Shown here: one piece after another, positions 25,701 to 34,836 of the stretch
Layout: each line of letters starts with the position of its first letter
Position numbering within the stretch: position 1 is the stretch's first letter
Source of the DNA: an uncultured Eubacteriales bacterium
GTDB taxonomy: Bacteria > Bacillota > Clostridia > Lachnospirales > CAMVHY01
Length of the DNA stretch: 64,000 nt
Assembly (NCBI GenBank): GCA_948543815.1
Contig: CAOVHW010000002.1
Coordinates: 1 to 64,000, forward strand
Reading direction: 5' to 3'
Translations under genes and position numbers: made by a program
Notes under the pieces: generated by a model
The model's input: only the letters and a program-made list of their open reading frames with translations
The model's database searches: none
Told to the model about the DNA's origin: nothing

Positions 25701-28271
25701 TTATTTTTTACCAATTTCATTCGAATTAAAATTTTCTTGAGGCGGCACATTATTTTCTGTAAGTTTCATTCCAACTTCTGGATTTGCAGCTAAATGTGCA
25801 CCTAATTCCATAGCATTCATATTATCTGTTTTCTGTAATAAAGTAACGATGTTTGCTAAGTTTTCAACTGATTGCTCCATCGATAATAAAATATCAGACA
25901 AAATTTTTAATATACCTTTTGCGCGCCATTTAACAAAACTATTTAAACACGAGTCCAAATCATTTGTAAATCTGTTTTCAAGTAAACTATTAATAATTTT
26001 AAATGCAGTATAAATAGACCCTTTAATATCGCATTTTTTAATTAACTCAACAATTTTTTTCATTAATATTTTTTTGCTTGACTCAGCACTTATTTTGGAA
26101 AGTTCACTTTTTATTGAACTCCAATCCAAAATATCTATTCGATTTACATCTAATCCTAAATTTAAAAATTCATTTAACATCAAAACATCTTCTTTTGAAT
26201 TTATAAATTTAAAAACATCACACGTTTTGGCTAATTTATAAAACATATTGATTTTACTTTTATCATTTTCAAAAGTTTCTGTAATAAAATGTTGTTTTTT
26301 TTCAACAATAACTTTCATAACTTCAATTTTTGTTTTTTCTGATCCTGGTTTATCTAAAAACAAACTAATTTCATTAGATAAATATAAATTATTATTTTGC
26401 ATGGCAAATAAAAAAGTATCAGCAATAAACTTAGGTTTTAACAAATTGTTACACAAACTTTTTTCTGAAAATTCTGCTGTAGGTAACAATTGAAAAAATG
26501 CATAAATTGCAACTACATTATTAATTTTTAAATATTTTTTCGCTATATCCGTAATTTCTTCAAAAGCTAACCCTTTATTATTCGCAAATTCACGACAATA
26601 AAATTCTATACATTCTTTACTAATTAATTTATCTATGTTATTAATTATTACTTCCGGATTAAAGCTTAACTCTCTTATAATAATTTCACATATATTATCA
26701 ACATTCAAATTACATGAAATTTGAGGATATTGTAATAATTTATTTTTATTTTCTATAACAATCGCATTATCAATTTTGTTTAAGTCTTTAACAAAAGAAA
26801 TCCAATTATTCAAAAAAAGAAATTCGTATGCTTTTTGCATATCTTTAGAAAATGGATTTAATTTATCTTCAAAAATTTCATAAATTTTATTTATATCAAA
26901 GGTATCAAGCGCAATTCTTATATCCTCAATCTTTACACCATTTCTTAAACAAAAATTAATATATTCAATAGGACTTAATGAACAAGTTTCCATAATAGTT
27001 AACAAATTTTTTACAGCCTGAGGCGTTTGACAAACCTTTCTAAAATTTTCATTTCGAAATAATTTACGAAATTCATCTTTTCTTTCCGAAGGTACAGAAG
27101 GTACAGATTGTAAAAGTTTCTCTTGTTCACGCGAGAAAAAACCAGCATTTTGTGCAAATTCAGGATTAAAATTACCTCTGTTATTTCGCACCCAAACAAA
27201 AAATTCATCACGACGATTTGATTGTAATTTATTTGCAAAATCATAAATATCGCTCAAATTATTTTGCATTGCATTTTTTAAAATTCTGCGTCTGTTCCAA
27301 AAATAACATTTGTCTGAAATAGTTTGCAAAGCAACAGTTTCTTTAAAAGAAAAATTTTTATTTCTGAAAATTTTATATGAAAATCTATTTTCGCTTTCCC
27401 TGAATCTTATAAATCCATTAACTTCATGAAGAAAAACAATATTATTCTCTTTGTCATCTGTTTCGCTTAATTCTATTTCATTTTCTATTTCATTTAACTT
27501 AAGTGAAAAATTTTTTATAAAATTATCGGTTTGGTTCTTCTCCTCCAGATATTCAAAAAGTAAATCACCACAAACATCATTTGGTATTCCTCTTTTTGTA
27601 TTAAAAACAGAAGTATAATCATTTTTTTTAATCGACAATTCAATTTTAGTTAAAAACCAAACTGTTGAAACAGCTTTCGTTCCAGTATATTTATTACGGT
27701 CTAAAGAACCAAATTTATTTTGTCTAATAATTGCTTGCATTACATAATTTTCTTCAATATAACTAAAATTCAATAATTCATTAAGATTTTTTCTTTCATG
27801 TATAGCATATTCACATAATAATTGTAAAAAAATCCAATTTCTTCTTTCATAAATTTGAAATTCTTCTTCTGATAAATTCTCTAGCTCTTCTTTACTTTTT
27901 CCATCGTTTAATAGATTTATTAATTCTTTACATGAATGCTCATTTTGTAATAAATTTTCTAAATCTGAAGCAATTTCAATGCATGAATTTACAATATCAT
28001 TATTAAAATCTGAATCAGACAAATCTAAATTTTCTAACTCAAATTTATTAAATTTAGGTTTAAAATTATCATCTAAATCATCAAGATCATCTAAATTTAT
28101 AAAAGATTCATTTGAATCATCTAGTTCACCAGAATCATTTAATTTATCAAAATCTACAATTATTTCTTTATTTAAATCCAAATTTTCAAACACAGGAATT
28201 CCATTTTCTTTCGTATTTAAAACAATTTTATCTATTTCATCGAAAATTTTTTGTGCGGTAGTCTCACTCAT
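25701..28271 (-). CDS. Large unknown protein, member 3 of a three-paralogue family (856 aa)
   Basis: The family is not recognised. ATG at 28271 follows GAGGTGATAAA. After a short N-terminal helix comes an acidic stretch, about residues 30-75, with runs of Asp, Leu and Ser (DDLDDLDDNFKPK), absent from the other two members. Then the shared N-terminal domain appears (EEEFQIYERRNWIFLQLLCEY, MQAIIRQNKFGSLDRNKYTG). The shared middle follows: SDKCYFWNRRRIL near residue 320, WVRNNRGNF, AQNAGFFSREQEKLL, FRNENFRKVCQTPQAVKNLL and EDIRIALDTFDINKIYE. A solenoid-like C-terminus ends with LGAHLAANPEVG. It is adjacent and parallel to its closest relative, so a tandem duplication is likely. The function is unknown. 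Confidence 0.8.
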   Translation of the reverse strand: MSETTAQKIFDEIDKIVLNTKENGIPVFENLDLNKEIIVDFDKLNDSGELDDSNESFINLDDLDDLDDNFKPKFNKFELENLDLSDSDFNNDIVNSCIEIASDLENLLQNEHSCKELINLLNDGKSKEELENLSEEEFQIYERRNWIFLQLLCEYAIHERKNLNELLNFSYIEENYVMQAIIRQNKFGSLDRNKYTGTKAVSTVWFLTKIELSIKKNDYTSVFNTKRGIPNDVCGDLLFEYLEEKNQTDNFIKNFSLKLNEIENEIELSETDDKENNIVFLHEVNGFIRFRESENRFSYKIFRNKNFSFKETVALQTISDKCYFWNRRRILKNAMQNNLSDIYDFANKLQSNRRDEFFVWVRNNRGNFNPEFAQNAGFFSREQEKLLQSVPSVPSERKDEFRKLFRNENFRKVCQTPQAVKNLLTIMETCSLSPIEYINFCLRNGVKIEDIRIALDTFDINKIYEIFEDKLNPFSKDMQKAYEFLFLNNWISFVKDLNKIDNAIVIENKNKLLQYPQISCNLNVDNICEIIIRELSFNPEVIINNIDKLISKECIEFYCREFANNKGLAFEEITDIAKKYLKINNVVAIYAFFQLLPTAEFSEKSLCNNLLKPKFIADTFLFAMQNNNLYLSNEISLFLDKPGSEKTKIEVMKVIVEKKQHFITETFENDKSKINMFYKLAKTCDVFKFINSKEDVLMLNEFLNLGLDVNRIDILDWSSIKSELSKISAESSKKILMKKIVELIKKCDIKGSIYTAFKIINSLLENRFTNDLDSCLNSFVKWRAKGILKILSDILLSMEQSVENLANIVTLLQKTDNMNAMELGAHLAANPEVGMKLTENNVPPQENFNSNEIGKK

Positions 28272-28445
28272 TTTATCACCTCGCTTGCAAATTTACTGAC
28301 ATATCATTATCATAATACAAAATATATAAAAAGTAAATATATATTTACCAAAAAGCAAAATTAGCAAGACAAATATTTATTAGAAAAATTTCGTTTGAGT
28401 AACAAAATATGAAATTTTTTCAAGCAAAAAACTTTTTTTAGGCAT

Positions 28446-28475
28446 AAAAAAACTTCGCAAACGCGAAGTTTTTTT
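28446..28475 (-). terminator. Terminator of the tpiA-gpmI-eno operon
   Basis: AAAAAAACTTCGC (28446-28458) pairs with GCGAAGTTTTTTT (28463-28475) around AAAC. A T-run is present on both strands. It starts 9 bases past the eno stop. Confidence 0.85.
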
Positions 28476-28483
28476 CAAACAAA

Positions 28484-29812
28484 TTATTTTAAATTAAAAA
28501 ATGCATTTTCACCAAGATATTTTGAAAATCCAGCTAGTTCATCTTCAATACGAAGTAACTGATTATATTTTGCAACACGATCAGAACGTGCCGGCGCACC
28601 AGTTTTAATTTGTCCGGCATTTACTGCAACAACTATGTCCGCAATCGTATTATCTTCCGTTTCACCGGAACGATGTGAAACTACCGCCGTCATTTTATTT
28701 CGATTTGCAAGTTCAATCGCATTAAAAGTTTCAGTCAGTGTACCAATTTGATTTACTTTAATCAAAATTGAATTTGCAACGCCCAAGTCAATTCCTTTTT
28801 GCAAACGTTCGGTATTTGTAACAAATAAATCGTCGCCAACCAACTGAATTTTTTTACCCAACTTATCAGTCAAGAGTTTCCAACCAGCCCAATCTTCTTC
28901 GGCCAAACCATCTTCAAGCGAAATAATCGGATATTTTTCAACGAGTTCGGCATAATACTCAACCATTTCTTCGGAAGTTCTAACAACATTTTGATTTTTC
29001 ATTTTGCTTTCGCCGGGAAAATAATATTTACCATCTTCCGCATTATACAATTCACTTGATGCGGCATCCATTGCGATTTTAATATCTTTTCCAGGCTCAT
29101 AGTTTGCAATTCGAATTGCTTCGATTATAACTTCAATAACTTCCTGCGCACTAGCTAAATCTGGTGCGAATCCACCTTCATCTCCAACGGCCGTAGACAA
29201 ACCTTTAGCCTTTAAAACTTTTTTCAGTGAATGGTAAACTTCGCAGCACATTCTTAATGCTTCTTTAAAACTTTCAGCGCCAACCGGCATAATCATAAAT
29301 TCCTGCAAATCGACAGTATTGTCAGCATGCTTGCCGCCATTTAAAATATTCATCATCGGAACCGGCATAATTTTTGCATTAAAACCGCCGAGATATTGAT
29401 AAAGCGGCAGACTCAAAGCATTTGCGGCAGCTTTTGCAACAGCCATTGACACACCTAAAATTGCATTAGCACCGAGTCGAGCTTTATTTGGCGTACCATC
29501 CAATTCTATCATTAATGAATCGATTGCAACTTGGTCGAGCGCATTCATACCAATCAATTCCGGCGCAATAATATCGTTCACATTGCTCACGGCAGTTTCA
29601 ACGCCACTACCTGAATATCTTTCGCCACCATCACGTAATTCAACCGCTTCAAATTTTCCAGTTGAAGCACCCGATGGTACACTTGCACGACCTGTAAATA
29701 AATCGCCCTTAGAATTTGCAACAATAACTTCAACTTCAACAGTTGGATTTGCACGTGAATCCAAAATTTCTTTTGCGTAAACATCAACAATTTCGAAAAC
29801 ACCTTTCATCAT
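28484..29812 (-). CDS. eno: Enolase
   Basis: Dehydrates 2-phosphoglycerate to phosphoenolpyruvate, a Mg2+-dependent glycolytic step in the cytosol. The 442-residue protein has the start VDVYAKEILDSRANPTVEVE, the loop SVPSGASTGKFEAVELRDG, NILNGGKHADNTVDLQEFMI, GDEGGFAPDL, and the active-site SLEDGLAEEDW, QLVGDDLFVTN, ILIKVNQIGTL and VSHRSGETED. Two adjacent ATGs follow GGGAGG; the first is used, and the second would shorten it by one residue. It is the last gene of the DUF1858-tpiA-gpmI-eno unit, 29 bases after gpmI. Confidence 0.99.
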   Translation of the reverse strand: MMKGVFEIVDVYAKEILDSRANPTVEVEVIVANSKGDLFTGRASVPSGASTGKFEAVELRDGGERYSGSGVETAVSNVNDIIAPELIGMNALDQVAIDSLMIELDGTPNKARLGANAILGVSMAVAKAAANALSLPLYQYLGGFNAKIMPVPMMNILNGGKHADNTVDLQEFMIMPVGAESFKEALRMCCEVYHSLKKVLKAKGLSTAVGDEGGFAPDLASAQEVIEVIIEAIRIANYEPGKDIKIAMDAASSELYNAEDGKYYFPGESKMKNQNVVRTSEEMVEYYAELVEKYPIISLEDGLAEEDWAGWKLLTDKLGKKIQLVGDDLFVTNTERLQKGIDLGVANSILIKVNQIGTLTETFNAIELANRNKMTAVVSHRSGETEDNTIADIVVAVNAGQIKTGAPARSDRVAKYNQLLRIEDELAGFSKYLGENAFFNLK

Positions 29813-29841
29813 TAAAAACCTCCCAATTTTTAAAATGAAAA

Positions 29842-31356
29842 TTAAACAAGCGATGCGCCAGTCATTTCCGCCGGCTGCGGTAAATCCATCAGCTTCAACA
29901 AAGTTGGTGCGATATCACAAAGTGCACCGCCATCTCTAACATTTTTGACATCACAGTTAACAAATAAGAATGGAACAGGATTAGTCGTATGCGCAGTGAA
30001 TGGTTCCTTTGTCGCATAATCAATCATTTTATCCGAATTTCCATGGTCCGCACAAATTAATAACTGTGAATCATTTTTCATAATGGCATTATAAAGTTTA
30101 CCAACACATTCGTCAACTGCTTCAACTGCTTTTATTGCCGCCTCTAAAATTCCTGTATGCCCAACCATGTCAGAGTTCGCAAAATTTACAATCACTAAAT
30201 CATAATTCGGTAAATTCTCAATTAATTTTTCCGTAACTTCATAGACACTCATTTCAGGTTTTAAATCATAAGTAGCAACTTTTGGCGACGGAATAAGAAT
30301 CCGGTCCTCATTTTTATTTGGCGTTTCAACGCCGCCATTAAAAAAGAAAGTAACGTGCGCATATTTTTCCGTCTCCGCAATCCGTAATTGTTTTAAACCT
30401 AAACTTGCAATATATTCACCAAGTGTATTTTTTAATGACTGCGGCTTATACGCGACAAGTTTATTTGGAATTTCCGGATCATATTCAGTGAAACAAACAT
30501 AAGTCAAATTTAACGATTTATGTTCAAATTCATTAAAGTTTGGATCGCAGAACGCACGAGTAATTTGACGCGCCCGGTCCGGCCGAAAATCAAAAAATAT
30601 AACGGAATCATTTTCGTTTATCAACGCAATTGGCTCATTATTTTCAGTTATAACGGTTGGCACGACAAATTCATCTGTCACGCCATCAGTATAAGATTTT
30701 TCAATACATGCAATCGGATCGTCAGATTTATTTCCGACACCATAAACCATTGCATCGTACGCTTTTTTTATTCGCTCCCAGCGTTTATCACGATCCATCG
30801 CATAATAACGTCCCATAACGGTTGCAATTTTTCCGATGCCAATCTCTGAAATTTTTTTCTGCAAATCACAAATAAAATCTTTGCCTGACGACGGCGGAGT
30901 ATCGCGCCCATCCAAAAATGCATGAATAAAAACTTTTTCAAGATTATGGCGCCGCGCCATTTCAATTATTGCATACAAATGATTTATGTGACTGTGCACA
31001 CCACCATCTGATAGCAAACCAAAAATATTTAACGCTGAATTATTTTTTTTGCAATTTTCAATTGCGGCCAACAGCGCCGGATTTTCAAAAAAATCACCTT
31101 GCTCAATCGATTTTGTAATGCGCGTAAAATCTTGATAAACAACGCGTCCTGCGCCAATATTAAGATGACCGACTTCTGAATTACCCATTTGTCCATCGGG
31201 CAAACCAACTGCCAAACCACTAGCATTTAATTTTGTCCACGGATATTTTTCAAACAACGCATCAAGATTTGGCGTATTTGCAAGTTTTATTGCGTTACCT
31301 TCTTTAACATCAGTCAAGCCAAATCCATCAAGAATCAACAAAACAGATTTTTTCAT
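29842..31356 (-). CDS. gpmI: 2,3-bisphosphoglycerate-independent phosphoglycerate mutase
   Basis: Interconverts 3- and 2-phosphoglycerate through a phosphoserine enzyme with two Mn2+ ions. The 504-residue protein belongs to the alkaline phosphatase superfamily. It starts VLLILDGFGLTD (metal Asp), the phosphorylated Ser is in DGQMGNSEVGHLNIGAGR, and there are HIHAFLDGRDTPP-type, MGRYYAMDRDKRW, FFDFRPDRARQITRAF, VIVNFANSDMVGHTG and CADHGNSDKM motifs. Its start codon is the base after the tpiA stop, so translation is tightly coupled. Mn2+ dependence makes this form common in spore formers, where pH controls it in the forespore. Confidence 0.99.
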   Translation of the reverse strand: MKKSVLLILDGFGLTDVKEGNAIKLANTPNLDALFEKYPWTKLNASGLAVGLPDGQMGNSEVGHLNIGAGRVVYQDFTRITKSIEQGDFFENPALLAAIENCKKNNSALNIFGLLSDGGVHSHINHLYAIIEMARRHNLEKVFIHAFLDGRDTPPSSGKDFICDLQKKISEIGIGKIATVMGRYYAMDRDKRWERIKKAYDAMVYGVGNKSDDPIACIEKSYTDGVTDEFVVPTVITENNEPIALINENDSVIFFDFRPDRARQITRAFCDPNFNEFEHKSLNLTYVCFTEYDPEIPNKLVAYKPQSLKNTLGEYIASLGLKQLRIAETEKYAHVTFFFNGGVETPNKNEDRILIPSPKVATYDLKPEMSVYEVTEKLIENLPNYDLVIVNFANSDMVGHTGILEAAIKAVEAVDECVGKLYNAIMKNDSQLLICADHGNSDKMIDYATKEPFTAHTTNPVPFLFVNCDVKNVRDGGALCDIAPTLLKLMDLPQPAEMTGASLV

Positions 31357-32100
31357 CTAAATCGCCTCTTTAATTATGGAAACGAAATCATCTGTCAAAC
31401 TTGAACCGCCAACCAAACCGCCATCGATATCCGGCATTGCAAACAATTCTTTAGCATTTTTTGAATTAACACTACCGCCATATTGAATTTGAATTTCATC
31501 GGCAATATTTTGGTCGTAAATTTCTGCAAGAACTTTACGAATCTCCGCGCAAATATCTTGTGCTTGTGAAGCGGTAGCAGTTTTTCCAGTACCAATAGCC
31601 CAAATTGGTTCGTACGCAATTACAAATTTGCTAGTGCGGTTGACATTTATCAACGCATTTTTTATTTGCATTCGAATAAATTCAATTTCGACATGATTTT
31701 CACGTTGCTGCAACGTTTCACCGACACAAATTATTGGAACAATTCCGTGTGCAATAGCTTTTATAACTTTTTTGTTTATCATTTCGTCAGATTCATTAAA
31801 CAATTGACGGCGTTCAGAATGTCCAACGATTACATAATTTATTTGCGAATCGGCAAGCATTTTCGCCGAAATTTCACCAGTATACGCGCCGGAATCTTCG
31901 AAATAAATATTTTGAGCGCCAACTTTAATATTTGTGCCAATGAGGCAATCACGAACTGAAATCAAATCGATTGCGGGGACGCATAAGACAATGTCACAAT
32001 CATTTGAGTCAATATTATTTTTAATTGTGGAAACGAATTTAGTAGCTTCGGCAGGATTTTTATTCATTTTCCAATTGCCAGCAATAATTGTTTTACGCAT
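31357..32100 (-). CDS. tpiA: Triosephosphate isomerase
   Basis: Interconverts dihydroxyacetone phosphate and glyceraldehyde 3-phosphate. The 247-residue TIM barrel contains AGNWKMNK (Asn/Lys active site), VIVGHSERRQLF (His electrophile), the VIAYEPIWAIGTGKTATA signature with the catalytic Glu, and the phosphate-binding IQYGGSVNSKN and DGGLVGGSSL. ATG follows AAGGAGG. It is the second gene of the operon, 11 bases after the DUF1858 gene, with gpmI directly abutting. pgk, which usually precedes tpiA in Firmicutes, is absent from this unit. Confidence 0.99.
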   Translation of the reverse strand: MRKTIIAGNWKMNKNPAEATKFVSTIKNNIDSNDCDIVLCVPAIDLISVRDCLIGTNIKVGAQNIYFEDSGAYTGEISAKMLADSQINYVIVGHSERRQLFNESDEMINKKVIKAIAHGIVPIICVGETLQQRENHVEIEFIRMQIKNALINVNRTSKFVIAYEPIWAIGTGKTATASQAQDICAEIRKVLAEIYDQNIADEIQIQYGGSVNSKNAKELFAMPDIDGGLVGGSSLTDDFVSIIKEAI

Positions 32101-32111
32101 AAAGTTCCTCC

Positions 32112-32306
32112 TTATTGCAAAGTTTCATTAATTTCATGTAGTAGTTCATCACAATTCAAATTATGGACGTCGCAAGCTTGTTCTAAAGTTTCCGCTTGAG
32201 CAGACGGACAACCTAAGCAATGCATTCCGGCATTAGTTAAAACATCGGCAATTTTTTCATTAGTCTCTAAAATTTCACCGATAGTCATATTTTTAGTAAT
32301 AGCCAT
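32112..32306 (-). CDS. DUF1858 domain protein (64 aa)
   Basis: This small cytosolic protein consists entirely of a DUF1858 domain. The start KNMTIGEILETNEKIADVL and the motif MHCLGCPSAQAETLEQAC show the conserved C-x-x-C with the following helix. The same domain forms the N-terminus of ScdA/YtfE-type di-iron repair proteins and occurs alone in many anaerobes. Its function is not established; a metal or redox role is likely from the CxxC. ATG has AAAGGAG upstream. It leads the glycolytic operon and lies divergent to aroC. Confidence 0.9.
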   Translation of the reverse strand: MAITKNMTIGEILETNEKIADVLTNAGMHCLGCPSAQAETLEQACDVHNLNCDELLHEINETLQ

Positions 32307-32385
32307 AAAAATCTCAGCTCCTTTCCAAAAATATATTATACTCTAATAAAAATTTTTCAGCAAAAAAAATAAGGATGTGAATGAA

Positions 32386-33468
32386 ATGGGTGGATCATTT
32401 TTCGGACGGGTTTTAAAAATCAGTACCTTTGGCGAAAGTCATGGCAAAGCAGTCGGCGTAATAATTGATGGATGTCCGGCGGGATTAAAAATTTATAAAC
32501 ACGATATCGAAAAATATTTACAGCGCCGCGCACCAATTTCAAAATTTTCTACGGCACGCCACGAACCCGATAAATTTGAAATACTTTCGGGAATCATGGA
32601 CAACCAAACTTTAGGCACACCAATTTGTATCATCGTCGAGAATAAAAATTTCAACGCCGATGATTACTCACGAGAAATATTTCGACCGGGCCACGCCGAT
32701 TATTGCTATGAAAAAAAATTTGGCTGTCGAGATTATCGCGGCGGCGGTAGAGCTTCAGGACGTGAAACTGTCGCACGCGTAATTGCAGGATGTATAGCAC
32801 AAAAATTTTTGACACAATTAGAAATTGACGTCCGCGCCTACACTTATTCGATAAATAATATTTGCATAAAAAAAATTGATTGGCACGAAAATTTTTTATT
32901 CATGCCCGACAAAAATTCTTTCACCGAAGCCGTTAATTTTTTAGAAAACATGCCCGCAGATAATTCTGTCGGCGGAATTGTAGAATGCACTGTAAAAAAT
33001 ATTAAGTGTGGCATCGGCGAACCTGTCTTCGATAAATTAGACGCACAAATTGCTAAAGCAGTTATGTCCATCGGCGCAGTAAAAGGAATTGAATTCGGTA
33101 GCGGCTTCGCCTCAACTTACTTATTTGGCTCACAAAACAATGATGAATATTATTTCGATGACGGCGTCAAAAAAAAATCAAACAATTCCGGTGGAATTAC
33201 GGGCGGAATTACAGACGGTGGTGACATAATTTTTCGCGCTGCAATTAAACCGACACCATCGACTGCAAAATTGCAAAACACAATTAACAACGCAAACGAA
33301 AATTTACAAATAAAAATAAACGGCCGTCATGACAAATTAATTGTACCACGTGCCGTCGTTGTTATAGAATCAATGACGGCAATAACATTAATGGATCAAA
33401 TTCTTTTGTCGTGCACTGCAAAATTTTCTGATGTCAAAAAAATTATTTTGGGCGGCGATAAAAATTGA
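32386..33468 (+). CDS. aroC: Chorismate synthase
   Basis: Eliminates phosphate from 5-enolpyruvylshikimate 3-phosphate to give chorismate, using reduced FMN. The 360-residue protein has the diagnostic signatures GESHGKAVGVIIDGCPAG, FRPGHADYCYEKKFG, DYRGGGRASGRETVARV and RHDKLIVPRAVVVIESM. ATG at 32386 is chosen for the AAGGA about 10 bases upstream, while the in-frame GTG at 32377 is only one base from it. No other shikimate gene is nearby. The stop overlaps the TTG of the next gene by four bases, so the two are translationally coupled. Confidence 0.97.
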   Translation: MGGSFFGRVLKISTFGESHGKAVGVIIDGCPAGLKIYKHDIEKYLQRRAPISKFSTARHEPDKFEILSGIMDNQTLGTPICIIVENKNFNADDYSREIFRPGHADYCYEKKFGCRDYRGGGRASGRETVARVIAGCIAQKFLTQLEIDVRAYTYSINNICIKKIDWHENFLFMPDKNSFTEAVNFLENMPADNSVGGIVECTVKNIKCGIGEPVFDKLDAQIAKAVMSIGAVKGIEFGSGFASTYLFGSQNNDEYYFDDGVKKKSNNSGGITGGITDGGDIIFRAAIKPTPSTAKLQNTINNANENLQIKINGRHDKLIVPRAVVVIESMTAITLMDQILLSCTAKFSDVKKIILGGDKN

Positions 33469-33929
33469 AAAATAAAAACGGCAGCGCTTATATTTTTGTC
33501 ATTCTAATTTTGATGATTTCATCATTATTTTTGAACAGCACATTTGACATCATAAAAATCAACGATGAAAAAAAACATAGTGAAAACAATAATTTATATT
33601 ACATGGCAGAAAGCGGTATCGATAAATTTTCTGACATAGCAAATAAAATTTTGGAATTAAGTGTCAAACAAGCCGAAGAAACAAATCAACCTGAATCACA
33701 AATTTTTCATGAGAACATGCAAAAATTTCTTGGCAATGAAAAAATTTTAATGAAAATCAAAAATGCACCTCGCGATTACGAAATAGAAATTAATTTTGAA
33801 CGTGAAAACGATTTCGATTACAAAATAAAATCTTGCGCAACAGACACTATTAATAAAAATAAAGTTGAAATGATTGGCAAAATAAAAAGAGACGGTGAAA
33901 AATTTTCCTCCGTCTCATATGTTTTATGA
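33465..33929 (+). CDS. Pilin- or PilX-like membrane protein
   Basis: The start is TTG at 33465, overlapping the aroC stop (TTGA). The 154-residue product begins with a short positive segment and one hydrophobic helix (SAYIFVILILMISSLFL), followed by NNLYYMAESGIDKF. That is the PilX/minor pilin N-terminus, where a Gly-Ser/Ala and a YxAESG motif flank the helix. The remaining 100 residues are a polar outer domain without cysteine pairs. It would sit in the membrane as part of a type IV pilus or competence pseudopilus, but no other pilus gene is in the window. The homology is judged from the N-terminus only. The pairing with aroC is unexplained. Confidence 0.65.
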   Translation: MKNKNGSAYIFVILILMISSLFLNSTFDIIKINDEKKHSENNNLYYMAESGIDKFSDIANKILELSVKQAEETNQPESQIFHENMQKFLGNEKILMKIKNAPRDYEIEINFERENDFDYKIKSCATDTINKNKVEMIGKIKRDGEKFSSVSYVL

Positions 33930-33939
33930 AAAATCAAAT

Positions 33940-34824
33940 TTATTGTGTTATCTCATCTTCAACATTTTGAAGAAGCGGAGCCTTCGATTCATCTAAAGCA
34001 TTTTGAATTTCTTTACGATTGCGTAAATCAAATGGAATTTCTTTTTTATCAACAACTTTTTCATTTAACTTTGCTTCTACAATTTTATTTAATTCTTTAT
34101 TTACCCTAAATTTATCTGTCAAATAACCGAAAATTCCTATCAACAATAAACTAACAACAGCAAATGCAGCTGCTATTGGCGCAAAAATTGTAACTGCCAA
34201 CGCTCCAACTCCTATTGCTGCACCTAAACCAATTGCTCCAAAGCTAAGTAATCCGCCAAATGTTATTCCTATGCCACCCAAAATTCCTAACTTTTTATTT
34301 TTTGCTTTTCTTTCAGGTAATTCTTTCTTTAAACTTTCTTTTTCTCTTTCATCATGAAATCTACACAAATTTTGAAAAAGTTTTTTTGACGTTTTATTTA
34401 ATTCAGAACTTATTTTACATCTATTATCACCTTTAAATACAGATCCATAACAAACGCGATAAAGATTTTTTAAATTTTCACCATCTAAACTATTTTCTCC
34501 ACAAGCATTAAGAAATTGAGTTAACAAATAATCATCAAAAAGTAAACTTTTAAATTTATTCAAAAACATTTTTACACACTCTGCATCCAAGCTTTCTTTT
34601 CTACAATCTAAAAAAAAGTACAATGATAAATATTTATCAAAATCAATTCCAATTTTCTCCAGCGCATTTAAAATCTGTTTTGCTTCTTCGGTAGTCAATA
34701 CATTTTTACCTAATATCGCAAATTTCCAAATCAATTGCCCCCAGCTATATACATTATTTATCTCACTCAAAAAATTTTGAAATTGTTGCTTGTGTTTTTG
34801 CTTTGAAATTTGCTCATCCGACAT
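33940..34824 (-). CDS. Unknown protein with a Gly/Ala-rich membrane hairpin
   Basis: The family is not recognised. ATG at 34824 has GGTGA 6 bases upstream. The 294-residue product has an N-terminal helical domain of about 170 residues with three EEAKQILNAL/ESLDAECVKMFL/NSLDGENLKNLY-like repeats. A long apolar stretch follows (LGILGGIGITFGGLLSFGAI, GLGAAIGVGALAVTIFAPIA, AFAVVSLLLIGIFGYL), likely two or more membrane helices with Gly zippers. A charged tail ends it. Architecture and composition resemble the protein at 52408. It is convergent with the pilin-like gene, with 10 bases between stops. Gly zippers occur in pore-forming and membrane-remodelling proteins, but nothing here proves such a role. 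Confidence 0.7.
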   Translation of the reverse strand: MSDEQISKQKHKQQFQNFLSEINNVYSWGQLIWKFAILGKNVLTTEEAKQILNALEKIGIDFDKYLSLYFFLDCRKESLDAECVKMFLNKFKSLLFDDYLLTQFLNACGENSLDGENLKNLYRVCYGSVFKGDNRCKISSELNKTSKKLFQNLCRFHDEREKESLKKELPERKAKNKKLGILGGIGITFGGLLSFGAIGLGAAIGVGALAVTIFAPIAAAFAVVSLLLIGIFGYLTDKFRVNKELNKIVEAKLNEKVVDKKEIPFDLRNRKEIQNALDESKAPLLQNVEDEITQ

Positions 34825-34836
34825 AAAAATCACCAC

